NCBI GenBank assembly: GCA_036850595.1
Contig: CM072163.1
Span: forward strand, 3,954,595 to 4,018,594
From: Rhyacichthys aspro
Lineage: Eukaryota > Chordata > Actinopteri > Gobiiformes > Rhyacichthyidae
Direction: 5' to 3'
DNA length: 64,000 nucleotides
The notes under the pieces were generated by a model that was not told where the DNA came from, did no database searches, and was given only the letters and a program-made list of their open reading frames with translations. Of the stretch, positions 1 to 10,818 are shown in pieces (position 1 is the stretch's first letter; each line of letters opens with the position of its first letter). A program made the position numbers and the translations under genes.

Positions 1-2819
1 CAGATTTTAAGAGAAGTGCTCTCTGACTCTGGCTCAGGGACTTTGCAGACCTTTATCTCAACAACAAATATCAAGACCTTAAAACAAATGTTAGAATTAC
101 CATATTTTCAGGTTCAAGTGCATTTCCAGATTCGGTCGTGTACGTAGTTCACATTTAGGAAGATTTAAAACAGAATAAGTAGCTGTAAAAAGGTATCGCT
201 CCTATTCATTTTGCTCTTCATTCGGGTTTTTAGCATAAACCTCCTTCATTTGAGTGACTGAGATCTTGGATTAGTGTCCCTCTCTGTTCGTAGAAATTCA
301 CCAAATCCTTTGTTTTAGCAGATGAGGCAGGATTACTCACCAATTTCTCTCCATTCCCATCGGAGGGACGTGTTCGTACAAGAAGCGACCGGGTTTATTG
401 CCACAGCAGTTGTTAGCTTGGCAAAGTCGACGGGTTTTTATAGTAAAGATCCAAATGAACAGACTTGGCTTCAGGACGGCTCCACATTATGGCATCTGCA
501 GAAAGAAATCCACTTTGCAGCCTGAGCAGCAAAAGCATTTGATCAATATTTAAGTGATTTTAGCACCATCTCTATAAAACTAAAATTGGAAGAGATAAAT
601 ATTTTAATGTATGGCTGACTTTATAGGCCTGGCCTTGAATCATTTTAGAGACGTATGCAAGAATAACACAAAAAGTAACTTTAGTGAGTTTTCTTACTAA
701 AAGTGGACAGATGGAGCCAAATAGAAGGTCCGTTTTGGCTCAAAAGAGACAACAATTATACTTTTAGTGCATATAGAGTAAAGTACAGATGTGCTGAAAT
801 CTAAAGCTGAGTCTTATAACAAAGTATTGCAGTATTTATCATAGTCATCATCACTGTACTACATTTATTTTATGTAAGTACTAGATATAACAGTTGCATG
901 AGTTTCAAGGCTTTCAGATTTCACGAATAGTCAAACTCAAATAGTTCAAGTTCTTCACCGTAAAATCCTCTATTATTCCAATATCAGCTCAGACACTACT
1001 CTTTCAGTGTCATGAAAACTTATTAGAGGAAATTACCCTGTAGTACTTGTAGTTTTTTTCCTAGTAGTCTGTTAAAATTGGCTTTACAGAGGATCTGACA
1101 GAGCCATGCAGCTGCACCGGGGCAGTCCAGGTCCCTGTTGGGAGTAGTGTGTTATTTTACAATTAAAATAAATGATATAAATGAATAAACCAACACGACA
1201 TACGTTTTTTGCGTCCTTCCTGTCACTTCTGTAACATTCTGGAGTATGATGCTCTGGTTTTTCTTCAAAATGACTTCGAGGCGGTACATTTTAAACACTA
1301 TGAGACTTTTTTCAGGTTTAAAACTGCAACTCATTACAAAGTCAAAGCACACAGACATGACTTTGTGCATGTTTCAAATAAATTACTGTTTAGACAATGC
1401 AGCTGTATGGTCCTGAATATTGTTAAATAAAAGAGAGCTTTAAAGGAGTCCAAACTCTGCTGATTTTCTTGGTTCTTTTGAGACGGGTCGATGGCCGCTG
1501 TCAGACACAATCACTGACTGCCCCGTTAACAGCTCTTTGTATGCTCTTTTGTCCACCAATGTCTGTCCATGAGACACATTAATAATAACATACTTGACGC
1601 TCCGAGAAGTTTGACAAGTGCACTTTTCATGTTGAACTGTGGAGAAAGTCAAAAGGACTGAAAATGGAGAGCAAATAAGGTGAAGTAAACACAGGAGCGG
1701 TGCCAGTTTTCCAAAGGCTCGCTGATAAATGAAAGCCCTGGAGAAAGGTATAGCTCTTAAAATATCAATTGAAGCAGAAAAATTTGAGATGAAGTTGGAA
1801 CTTTACAGCGAGGGCACCTTCGCTCTGAAGTCCGGGAGCATCACAAACCCGCAGACCCAAACCATATCAAGTTTTTAAAGTTTGACTCGAAGATGAAAGG
1901 CAACATCAACTCGACGAAAACACAAACACTTTATCTTTTTGTTCATCTTTTCAGAATTTGCGTGGCCTCTTTCTTACGGTTTTGGATTTTGAATTTGTAA
2001 ATGAATCGTCCAATCACCTGGCAGCTGACACTTACAAATACAAACAAAAAGTCAAGAGAATATCTCATTCAGGTTAAGACTGTTAAATGGCTACGAGTTT
2101 ATTTCATTGTCTTTCTTTCAGTCCAGATAAAAGTGCATAAAAAGTGAATGAAATGGTGATGGAGAACAGATGCAGGAAAGGCACAAAGGAGACTAGCAAG
2201 AGCCATAAGTCAGTTTAATGACGGCGACGATGACAGATATAACTGAGGAGCCGCTTCTGCTCTCAAATCAATAGGCTGCCTCTTTATGGCACTCTAAATA
2301 ATGCCATAACTGCAGCCTGACACTTATTCCTGTACGAATTATGCCCCTAACGCTGCCCTCGAATCGTGTTTACACAGTCATTTGAGGCGTGAGATTTCTT
2401 AATATGCGTGTCAGCTCTGTGTCCTAAAACCGCTCCGGACTCCGGGTTCAGAAAGATGAGGAGTCGGGGCGTGACACTTGTGCAACCTTCTCAAAAATGA
2501 AGAAACTTTTTAAGTGAAGCTTTGCAAATTAGCCTCAGCCCAAGCTTAACCCAAACTGTACAGGGGCAAGAAGGCAACAGAAACAAATACTTGAGTGCAT
2601 ATAAAGTAAAGATGTTGTAAATTACCACAGTAAGATTATTAATATTGGTTTAATTGATTATTTGATTAAATGGAGTAAAAACTACAAAACTACAAACAGT
2701 GCTTTTAATGTGCCGTACTGTAATGTGGTTCTTCTCTATTAGAAGGATTTTAAATGAGGAATACTCAATACCATATTTGTCTTTTTTTGCTCCACTTGTA
2801 TTAATTGAATGCTTTAAAT
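1..2819. other. Noncoding AT-rich DNA
   Basis: No open frame longer than about 73 codons and none with a recognisable domain. No repeat family seen. Position 2200-2480 is a richer island described separately. The last eight bases (2812-2819) are the left target-site duplication of the transposon that follows. Confidence 0.6.
2200..2480. promoter_or_regulatory. Candidate conserved noncoding element
   Basis: This island is richer in GC than its flanks. It contains a perfect inverted pair, TTATGGCA at 2284-2291 and TGCCATAA at 2302-2309, with a 10-bp spacer. TTTATGG-type words are known binding sites of CDX and posterior HOX proteins. There is no open frame and no repeat signature. Conservation is inferred from composition and motif density only; it was not tested. 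Confidence 0.3.
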
Positions 2820-3812
2820 CACACATGTCATAACACAAGGCCCAGGGGCCAAATGCGGCCCTTTGCAATGTTTTAGTTGGCCCTTCAATACATTTAAAAG
2901 GTCATATTTTTGGTACGAGGTTTGAACAGGTTTTAGATGGTTTTGATTTTTGCTACAAATGTTAACTTATCTACTACAGCCTGTTCAAAAATATCTAAAA
3001 CCTGTTCAAATCCAACTAAAACCTGTTCAAATCCATCTAAAAGCTGTTCAAATCCAACTAAAAGCTGTTCAAATCCAACTAAAAGCTGTTCAAATCCATC
3101 TAAAATCTGTTCAAATCCAACTAAAAGCTGTTCAAATCATCTAAAATCTGTTTAAATCCAACTTAAACCTGTTGAAATCTGACTAAAACCTGTATAAATC
3201 CAACAAAAACCTGTTCAAATCCAACTAAAATCTGTTCAAATCATCTAAAATCTGTTCTTATCCAACTAAAACCTGTTCAAATCCATCTAAATCCTGTTCA
3301 AATCCATCTAAAACCTGTTCAAATCCAACTTAAACCTGTTCAAATCCAACTTAAACCTGTTGAAATCTGACTAAAACCTGTATAAATCCAACAAAAACCT
3401 GTTCAAATCCAACTAAAATCTGTTCAAATCATCTAAAATCTGTTCTAATCCAACTAAAACCTGTTCAAATCAATCTAAATCCTGTTCAAATCCATCTAAA
3501 ACCTGTTCAAATCCAACTTAAATCTGTTCAAATCCAACTTAAACCTGTTGAATTCTGACTAAAACCTGTTGCAATCCAACTAAAACCTGTATAAAACCAA
3601 CTAAAATCTGTTCAAATCATCTAAAATCTGTTCAAATCCTATTAAAATCTGTTCAAATCCACCTAAATCCTGCTCAAATCCAACTGAAAGCTGTTCAAAT
3701 CTGAGTAAAACCTGTTCACAAATAAAGATAAAATTTCACATTCAAAATTTAATCTCTGTCTTCGAACCCTTAACTATCTCGGCCCCTCACCACTTTCAGT
3801 TTGACACCAATG
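2820..3812 (+). mobile_element. Nonautonomous hAT (Buster-type) element, copy 1, with internal minisatellite
   Basis: A complete element bounded by a perfect 8-bp target-site duplication, CTTTAAAT, at 2812-2819 and 3813-3820. The left end reads CACACATGTCA and the right end, on the other strand, reads CATTGGTGTCAAACTG, so the inverted termini share a TGTCA core. Subterminal GGCC-rich sequence follows the left end (2838-2885) and precedes the right end (3780-3790). The interior is almost all a 21-bp tandem array, with one inverted unit at 2921-2946 on the GGCC-rich side. There is no transposase, so it would have been mobilised in trans. The 8-bp duplication with central TA fits hAT/Buster target preference. 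Confidence 0.9.
2979..3719 (+). repeat. 21-bp minisatellite of copy 1 (~35 units, 188-bp higher-order repeat)
   Basis: The unit is AAATCC-N4-AAAACCTGTTC with frequent variants (CAACT or CATCT in the middle, AAAAGCTG, TTAAACC). A marker variant (ACTTAAACCTGTTGAA) recurs at 3161, 3349 and 3537, that is, at exact 188-bp steps. Nine units were therefore duplicated as a block, one base short of 189. Open frames through the array give seven-residue repeats only because 21 is a multiple of three. They are interrupted elsewhere, so I do not call a gene. Confidence 0.9.
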
Positions 3813-5039
3813 CTTTAAATGCTGATTTAAATGTTCATTTTGGCAGCTTTGATTTTCTGTATGTATCATTCTCTGGTCCTTGTCTTTACTCAGTTACATT
3901 TACAAAAAGTCTTTGTCACAGATTAGGCACAAAAATTTGATTTCACCAATAATCATGATGTTTTTTTTGTGAGGCGTGAAAATTTACTGTTAAAACAACA
4001 CTGTTATGTTAATGTTGAACCACCTTCAAATATATAACTTCAAAATCATTCATAATAGTGTCTCACTGACAGAGCACAGCTAAATTATATCTACTCTGAC
4101 TTTTATGTTGAGTAGGTCAATCCTATCAATTTGACTTTTTTTACACCTTTCATACATAAATTGAGTGAGATGTAACTGTCCCGTGTTTGTTTTCAGTAGT
4201 ACACTTGTTCACTTTTAGAAAAACTCATTTTAATTGTCTGTAAAGGTCAAGGTTAAAAACTAGAATTGCTAAATACTGAATGTTACCTTAGACTCTCTCA
4301 AAATGATGATTTAATTTGCTTCCTCAAATCCTCCAATTCTTTAGTTCATTCAAGTTAAACTAAACACATTTTCACAGTGATTTGTCACAGTTGAACTTGA
4401 TCCAGTAAATGAGCTGTTGACATTTGGAAAGTCTTGGTTTCTATTGAGTATAAATGGAAGTAACTGTGTCTGTGAGAGCTTCTGGAAATGGGCAGTGGAA
4501 GACGAAGTTGTGATACTAGTTTAAGTCGTTTAAGATCAGTTTAAACAAAATCAAACTTGTGTATTCCGGGCTGTTTTGCTGAATTTTACACCACGCAGAA
4601 GCACCTTTTTCCACACTGATAAATATTAAAGAATTAATGCAGCGCCCATGTGTTATATTTAGCTTTCAAAGCCGCTTTAGTCGCAATGAAACACAGCAGA
4701 CGCACTCGCCCTGAAAGAGGCTTATTCAAATGATGTAAAAAGCTAAGTTGACAACAGAGAGTCGGGACGCAGGAGCGCTGCAGCGCCGAGGTGATATGAC
4801 AAATATAAATATTCAAATAAATACAGGGGAAGGTGAGTTTAAGGGAATAACGGCAAAAAATCACTTGGAAGTTAATTAAATTTGGTTTGTATCTCAAAAG
4901 TAACACAATGAAACTGGAGGTGATGGGTTTAAGTAACATAAAGGAATCCTGTACGTTTTGGCATTTGTTAAAAACTGATTGTGTATGATTATGAGATTTG
5001 ATTTGTGTCAGTGAACGGCACAGTCAGTCGACTTCTTTA

Positions 5040-5235
5040 GCCTCGTATCGTTTATCCGAGTCCATGAATGTGTGACAATAAGCCCTCTGTCTGAACACCA
5101 ATCCTCTTTGGCAAAGCTTTGTGGGTAAACTCGCCTCATGCAAATTCTAAACCCCATTAGCTTTAAGGGACTAGTCAGCTGCATTGAGATTAATGGCCAA
5201 GTGACTCCTTGATTTAATAGGGTTATTTCACATCT
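5040..5235. promoter_or_regulatory. Candidate enhancer-like noncoding element with octamer motif
   Basis: A compact stretch with a perfect POU octamer ATGCAAAT at 5138-5145, followed within 70 bp by several homeodomain-type words (CATTAG, GATTAATGG, TTTAATAGG). No repeat family or open frame explains it. The enhancer reading is inference from motif clustering. Confidence 0.3.
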
Positions 5236-5983
5236 TCAGGGGAAAAATAAACAACAAAGTTAATGCAGGACATTTGTCACTGACGTCCTCAGTCTCTCTT
5301 CCTCGAGTGGGACAAGTTTCTAGGGATGTGGTATTTACTCTGACAAAAGAGGGGTGGCCATTACAGCTGCAGATGTTAAATGTCTTGTGTTTAAAATGGG
5401 CAGCGCAACATTTGGCAAAAATACTCATAGTCTTGTCTTTATTTTAAATTTGGAAATGGCTTTTGAAAAAAAAAGAAAAAGAAAACAAACAAACAAAAAA
5501 AGCCTGTTGCTTCTACGTGCAATTACAGAAAGAAATGTAGTGTTTAATTTTGTGATTATGTGATTCCATTAGAGCAACAAGTATCTACTATATTACATTA
5601 CACATATAACCATTTTGGCATCAGCTGCAGTCCACCAACAGACCTCAAAACAAATTCCTAAAAAGGTTCCTTCAGGTAACTATACTGCACTAATGCTCTT
5701 CCCTCAGAGCCATTTGTGTCAGAAAAATAAGCACATTTTCCACCACATCTAAGTCATGTCATTATTTTGTACTGTAAGTTTAAATTGTTGGAGCTGTGGG
5801 AACTTTTTGTGCACTGTAAATTACAGCAAGAGGATGTATGAATGAATTATTACAGATAAATGCAGCCAGGAAGAGGAAGTGCTATGCAATTTTTCATTAC
5901 AGAGTGAAAAATGAAAATCCTTATTTATCTTTTTCCCATGCCGTCAGCTTACTCCAGACTTTGCTGAGGGGGATTACTGGCAG

Positions 5984-6007
5984 GGTGGTGGTGGTGGTGG
6001 TGGTGGG
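5984..6007 (+). repeat. Short GGT microsatellite
   Basis: About seven GGT units in a row, ending in GGG. In both strands' open frames this gives runs of valine or threonine, which makes those frames look spurious. Confidence 0.85.
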
Positions 6008-6029
6008 TGAGGCTCTGTCACCGTCGAAC

Positions 6030-6240
6030 GAGAGAAAACACACAGTGACGGCGGTGATCAGAGAGAACAGACGACTCTTCCGACGAGAAAGTTTAGCACA
6101 GCGTTTAAAAAATACTTCTCGGTGACCTTTAATCCCCGTCAAATCAAAAATGCCAACCTCTCCTCCTCTCGGAAACACGAGCAACTTCCCGCTGCCTGTG
6201 TGGCTGCTGTGCTCCCAGCATGCACCGCTCACAGCTTTCC
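6030..6240. promoter_or_regulatory. CpG-containing island with ZNF143-like site
   Basis: TCCCAGCATGCACCGC at 6213-6228 is close to the known ZNF143/SBF promoter motif (TCCCAGMATGC followed by a YYGC-type tail). The surrounding 200 bp carries more CpG than the flanks. I see no TATA box or first exon. It could be a distal element or chance. Confidence 0.25.
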
Positions 6241-7219
6241 TCCAGATGTGAGATTAGCTAAAGCTGAGCGATGACTGAGGGGCGTCTTCCAGAGGAGTCA
6301 CATCAGAAGAGAGCACTCTGAAGGGTGTAGGCTTTATCTTTGACTTAAACATTTGACTTAAACATGAGACACTTTAATTATCTGAAGAATAGCAGACAAA
6401 CTTTAACAAATCTTTAAAATGCAGACCAAATGTGTTGACTTTTTTTAAAACTGATAAGATTCAACATGATTAAATAAGCTTCTAAGATGTCATGCTTCCA
6501 AAAGAGAGACTAAAAATCAGTTCAAATATATTTTAGCATTAATTTCTTAAAGTGACACAACCCAATCCTCTTTATTTTTCACCAAACTGAATTTTAGCTC
6601 TGACTTAAACATCAGGACAGCAATTATCTTCTCCTCGTTAAACATTATATGATTGAATTGACAGTATTTATCTCTGTTTCACGTTGCCTCCCTTTTCTCT
6701 ATTTATTTTTCCTTTTTTGTTCTGTTTCTCTGAGTTAAAAGACATTTTATCCACAGCCATATACTCCCTGTTTAATTATAAAAACATGATACAATTTTGA
6801 ATATTTGAACAGAGTTTTTCCCTCAATAAGCCTTGTTAAAGAGGTAAGATCATATTTTTTTTCTTTCTGTCAAAATTGCAATACTTTAAGTTAATAGCTA
6901 CCCATAGAAAACATTTAAAGTATTTATTTAAACCTGTACAACTTCAACAGTGTTCTGTACGAATATTGATTTATGAAGCGAGTTTCTTTGTGGTCGAAAA
7001 ACAAGAGGCAGGTTTTTACTAAATTCAGTTTTGTTAAGAAGATAATAAAGATATTGAAAACAACAGACAAAAGAATACATAATGAGACAGTGCTTTATCA
7101 ATGTCAAAATGAAAACAATGATGAACAGCTGACAGTCTCATTTTGCTAAAGCTGAAGTGTGGGAGTCTGTTTACAGCTTTGTCCTGAATCTATTACATTA
7201 TGAAAACAAAACTGAATCC

Positions 7220-7650
7220 TATTGTGTTTGATTCTACTCCTGAGCTTTCGACCGCCATTATTTCTGTTTGCGAGTTGTTTTCTGAAAGTTTCCACCGCCC
7301 GTGGCCCTTCCAGTGTTAAGTCTGCAGTATATTTAGTTTCATTGATTGAAGACACATCCAGCAATAAAGCTTTCGTTTCTGTGAGCACCTCCAGACGTTT
7401 GAGTCCCTGCGCCACATAAACTCTGTTGGCTTGGACTCGGCGGCGTTACCCAGATGCCATTCATCCTGCCGCCGACTGACAATCAATGGCCGTGCCAGGG
7501 AACTGGTTTTGGCTGTGATTGATATGAGCTATTAACTTCCTGCATCCGAACGCCGGATTGCGGAAACGGGGCAGGACGCCGCTGAACCCACCCATCGAGT
7601 CCAAATTGATCTGGGCTGGATTGAAAGCTCTAAATCTCCTGGATAAACAT
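7220..7650. promoter_or_regulatory. Candidate conserved noncoding element with PBX-HOX word
   Basis: A 430-bp stretch richer in GC and CpG than its surroundings. It contains TGATTGAT at 7516-7523, the classic PBX-HOX composite, and CAATCAATGG just upstream near 7480. The overlapping open frames on both strands (65 and 89 codons) lack domains. Conservation is inferred. Confidence 0.3.
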
Positions 7651-8374
7651 CTATAAGTACTGGAGTCAGTGACAGATCACACTGTGGTATTGGACATTGA
7701 GATGTTTGTCTGCCGGGGCCATTGAACCGTGACGAGACTTGAAAGCATCAAAGTGTGATTTAAGTGTAAGCAACCTTCTACTTTTATGGCTATTATTATT
7801 ATATCTGACAGATTTGTGTGAACTTCATCAGTTTGTAGTCGTCCATGACACATTTTTCTTCTCAAAAAATACTGCTAACAAAGAAACAAAGGCTTTTTTT
7901 CCATTTTAACAACAGTATAATAGCCATAGTTCATACACATATCATGTCAGGAAATCTATTTATGCCATTGTCATGTATTTATGCCAACCTAGAACAGCTT
8001 GGTGAGATATTCAAGCCTCTCTATTAAACCATGTGACTTCTTTCTTTTTAATATTTATGAAATCCACCGTTTTTCAGCTCCTCCTATAGTTTCTGAGTTT
8101 ACATTATACCTTCCCTCCTCTTTTCCCTGTTGGATGTTCTATTATTACCGTGTGTCCCTGTTTCCTTAAAGAGCACGAGTGTCCCAAAACTGACTTAATT
8201 CATGCTGCCATTTAAAAGTTTCCCATGACCCAAGCTGTTTCCTTAAATGCGAGATCTCCTGCAGTTTATAGAGTCCTTTAAAAGTACCATTTAACCAAAA
8301 TAAACACAAACAAAGCTGCTCTTGGCCTGAAACATAAACTTAAATGCTGATTAAACCCTATCCTGCTCTCCCAG

Positions 8375-8495
8375 TAAAGCGCTTACAATATACTCAGGCG
8401 ACCCAGGATCAATTCCAGCCTTTTGGGTCTCTCACTCTGTTTACTGCCTGTTTACTATCAAACAAACGCAAAAGGCCAAAAAAATTATCTTTCTT
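8375..8495 (+). mobile_element. Degraded tRNA-derived SINE (plus strand)
   Basis: The sequence retains a B-box-like GGATCAATTCC in the GGCGACCCAGGATCAATTCC context at about 8397-8416. A pyrimidine-rich body with CTCTCACTCTG and CTGTTTACTGCCTG follows. The tail is an altered AATAAAGGC-type segment and an A-rich run ending near 8487. The same body and tail, better preserved, occur on the minus strand at 34.9-35.1 kb. The tRNA-like head is truncated, so it is a fossil copy. Confidence 0.6.
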
Positions 8496-9517
8496 TTGTG
8501 TTTTGTGTTTTTAGGTTCTGAAATCGAAGGACCATCATTTAAACTTGACATGAGAGCTAAAGTATTTGAAAAGTAGGATTTATTTTACACGGAAAGGAGA
8601 ACTGATCAGATGGCTCAGAGATGAAAGTTATTTTTTGTTCCTGTTTTCGCCTTTAAATGATTTGTGAGAAAGTGTCGCCTCTAAATGTCACCTCCAATCT
8701 TCAGCATCTTCCCGTGTGAAAAACTTCAAATATAATCCCTGAAAAGCATACCTTCCTTTCCAGTCTGTGCAGAAGGGAAAAGCCCCGCGTGTCGGTGGCA
8801 GGAGCGTTGTGATGGCGTTGCTTTGAAGTGTCCGTGACTGGCAGCGCTCCGGGTCGGCGTGAGCCAAAACGGACGCCGTCGCCCCGTGGCCTCTGATCTC
8901 TACAGAGCTCTATCTCTGCATCTCACACAGAAAAAACACACAAATCTACCTTGACAGAAATCTGCCGCCTCCACCTCCTCTCAATCTAAACTGGCGTCCT
9001 TCCAGCCGGTCGGGACGGGAACATTGTGCAGATGGGCACAAAATAACCAATCTGACGGACGCCTGGGGTCTTTTCATGGACGCCCTCTGCAGTGTGGTCG
9101 TGCTCGTTCTCCTGTCAAACTTCATAGTTTTCCCATCACTCTCACTTCCCTTCAGCGCTCTGTATTCGTCCCCTCGCGCTCAACCCTGCCCTCTTCGTAC
9201 GCTACCTTCCTGATTCACTCACTGAGCCTCTCTCTTGTGGATTGGTCGCTTTCATTTTCAAAAATTTAGGAGTTCATCGTCTATAAATACAGTTGTTTTG
9301 TTTGGGTTGCAACGTAATCTCTGTGTTCAAAGTCTAAATCATCTTGTGTATCGGTTGGCTGACCTCACGACATCCAATCACAGTCAGATTTAGGTATTTG
9401 GACGGGCAATTATTTGAAAATCTATTGCTATATGGAATTAGTAGATGAATTACATTATTAAAAGTGTTCCAAAAGGCTGTAGAGAAAGACTTTCATGTAA
9501 CTTTTTTCACTGATGGA
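8496..9517. other. Noncoding DNA with a GC-richer island
   Basis: Position 8760-9260 is notably richer in GC and CpG (several GCG and CGCC words near 8785-8885) than the flanks. An 81-codon frame at 9024-9269 is serine and leucine rich and not recognisable. I see no promoter or splice structure I could defend. Confidence 0.45.
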
Positions 9518-9655
9518 TGTTATTCCTCCCACAGTCCAAAGACATGCATTTATGATTGAATTTGTGACTCTAAATAGTCTATAATGAATAAATGTTATTA
9601 TAAATGTGCCCCCTGAGACCTGTAAAAGATAAGAGATGGAAAATGAAAGAAGGAA
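9518..9655 (+). mobile_element. Fragment of a widespread teleost tRNA-SINE-type repeat (plus strand)
   Basis: Begins with CCTCCCACAGTCCAAAGACA, then a GTGACTCTAAAT block, and ends with a degraded CCCCCTGAGACCTGTAAAAG-type segment and GATAAGAGATGG. From memory, this order matches the body and 3' end of a repeat common in bony fish. The tRNA-like head is missing here. The complementary orientation of the same body is at 10.68 kb. The family name is not certain. Confidence 0.6.
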
Positions 9656-10674
9656 TGTTAAAGTATTACATTTTAACGTTCATTTAACGCACTCAATATA
9701 CATTTAACATTATTCAACAACAGTAAAGGTATTAAACGTGAGCAGTGATGTCTGGTCAATTATGTTGTTTTTCTTCCATAAAGATCTTCAAATATCCAGT
9801 TAGAAGACAGTAACATGAGGCAGAAAGTACAATGGTTTTATGGATGATATTATTTATATATATTTTATAATCAACTGTAGATACTTTACCTCAAATCCAG
9901 ATAATCTCTTAAATAACCAATGTATCATAGCCTGATCTGGGTGGATTTTCTCTTCCATTTATCATTTGTCCAACAGAAAACACAGGGGCTGCATAAAATT
10001 CAATAAATATGAAAATAACCTCCACAAAGTTTAATTTAACTACTGTTTTTCCTTGGCTATCTTCTGGCTAAACAGAGTCAAGGATCGTGAAATTAAAGTA
10101 AATAAATAAAAACCTTTATAAACAACAGATAACACACTTTTTTTATTGTATTATTTGTGTTATTATATTATAGTGAGGTCTAACTATTTCTTAAACAGAT
10201 CACATCGGATTCCAAGTCTGTCTTAGGTCAGAAATAATAAGAATCATTTCATAAAATCCAAGGCCACTCCACTGTAGACTGGTTCATTACATGTTTCCTG
10301 TTATTCAACTATTAACAGAGGTTGAGATAAAACTGATGGCCTCTGGAGTCTGGACCTACTCAGTGATTAATGAACCACTTCCATCTCCTGCACACTGAAC
10401 TCTGGCCTGGACTTAATTAAAACTCTGCTGCTGACCACCATTCATAAATTACTCGCCGCCACCTGTGACACCTTTAGAATAAAATGGACAAATTGCTTTT
10501 TTGTACCAATTAATAATTCACAAACGGAAGGGAATAACAAGGCACCGGAAGCTTTGGATAAACCGGGCTAGTTTCGGAGAATTTGGAGACAATCACAGCC
10601 ACAGATTTGCATATTTTATCCAAATCTCCTTTTTATTGGAATGTCCGGTTAGTCCCATTAGGGGTTAGGGGACA
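9656..10674. other. AT-rich noncoding DNA
   Basis: No open frame of note and no repeat family recognised. Two telomere-like TTAGGGG words near 10659-10670 are isolated and part of the adjoining repeat edge. Confidence 0.6.
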
Positions 10675-10818
10675 AATTACCAATCACTCTCACATTCATT
10701 CACTAGAGGAGATTTAGATTGTTAAATTCTCCTATTCAGACATGTTTTTGGACATTGGGAGGAATCCACAGGACCCTTGGGAACACTTGGAGGACATGCA
10801 GACTCCTCACAGAAAGGT
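10675..10818 (-). mobile_element. Fragment of the same teleost repeat (minus strand)
   Basis: Reads in complement order: CACTCTCACATTCATTCACT, then GGACATTGGGAGGAATCCAC, then GGAGGACATGCAGACTCCTC and ACAGAAAGG. This is the inverse of the body seen at 9.5 kb plus the part nearer the tRNA-like head, which is present at 40.3 kb. It is diverged and truncated. Confidence 0.65.

Larger units (their letters stand above)
3813..8374. other. Noncoding DNA with scattered richer islands
   Basis: Mostly AT-rich, with no coding signature. The open frames of 95 to 103 codons near 4.6-6.2 kb are low-complexity or overlap each other on opposite strands and resemble nothing I know. Islands at 5040-5235, 6030-6240 and 7220-7650 are listed separately. 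The rest (3821-5039, 6300-7200, 7651-8374) shows nothing beyond short A or T runs. Confidence 0.55.

Noticed and set aside
2937..3155. Open frames through the 21-bp arrays giving heptad peptides (also 12899-13081, 25568-25831, 56367-56654)
   Set aside because: The unit is a multiple of three, so any stop-free frame yields a seven-residue repeat. The frames occur in different phases and on both strands relative to the element, and break at unit variants. No start context, splice signal or conserved protein supports them.
10656..10671. TTAGGGG words resembling telomere repeat
   Set aside because: Only two units, imperfect, next to a SINE-type fragment. Not an interstitial telomere array.
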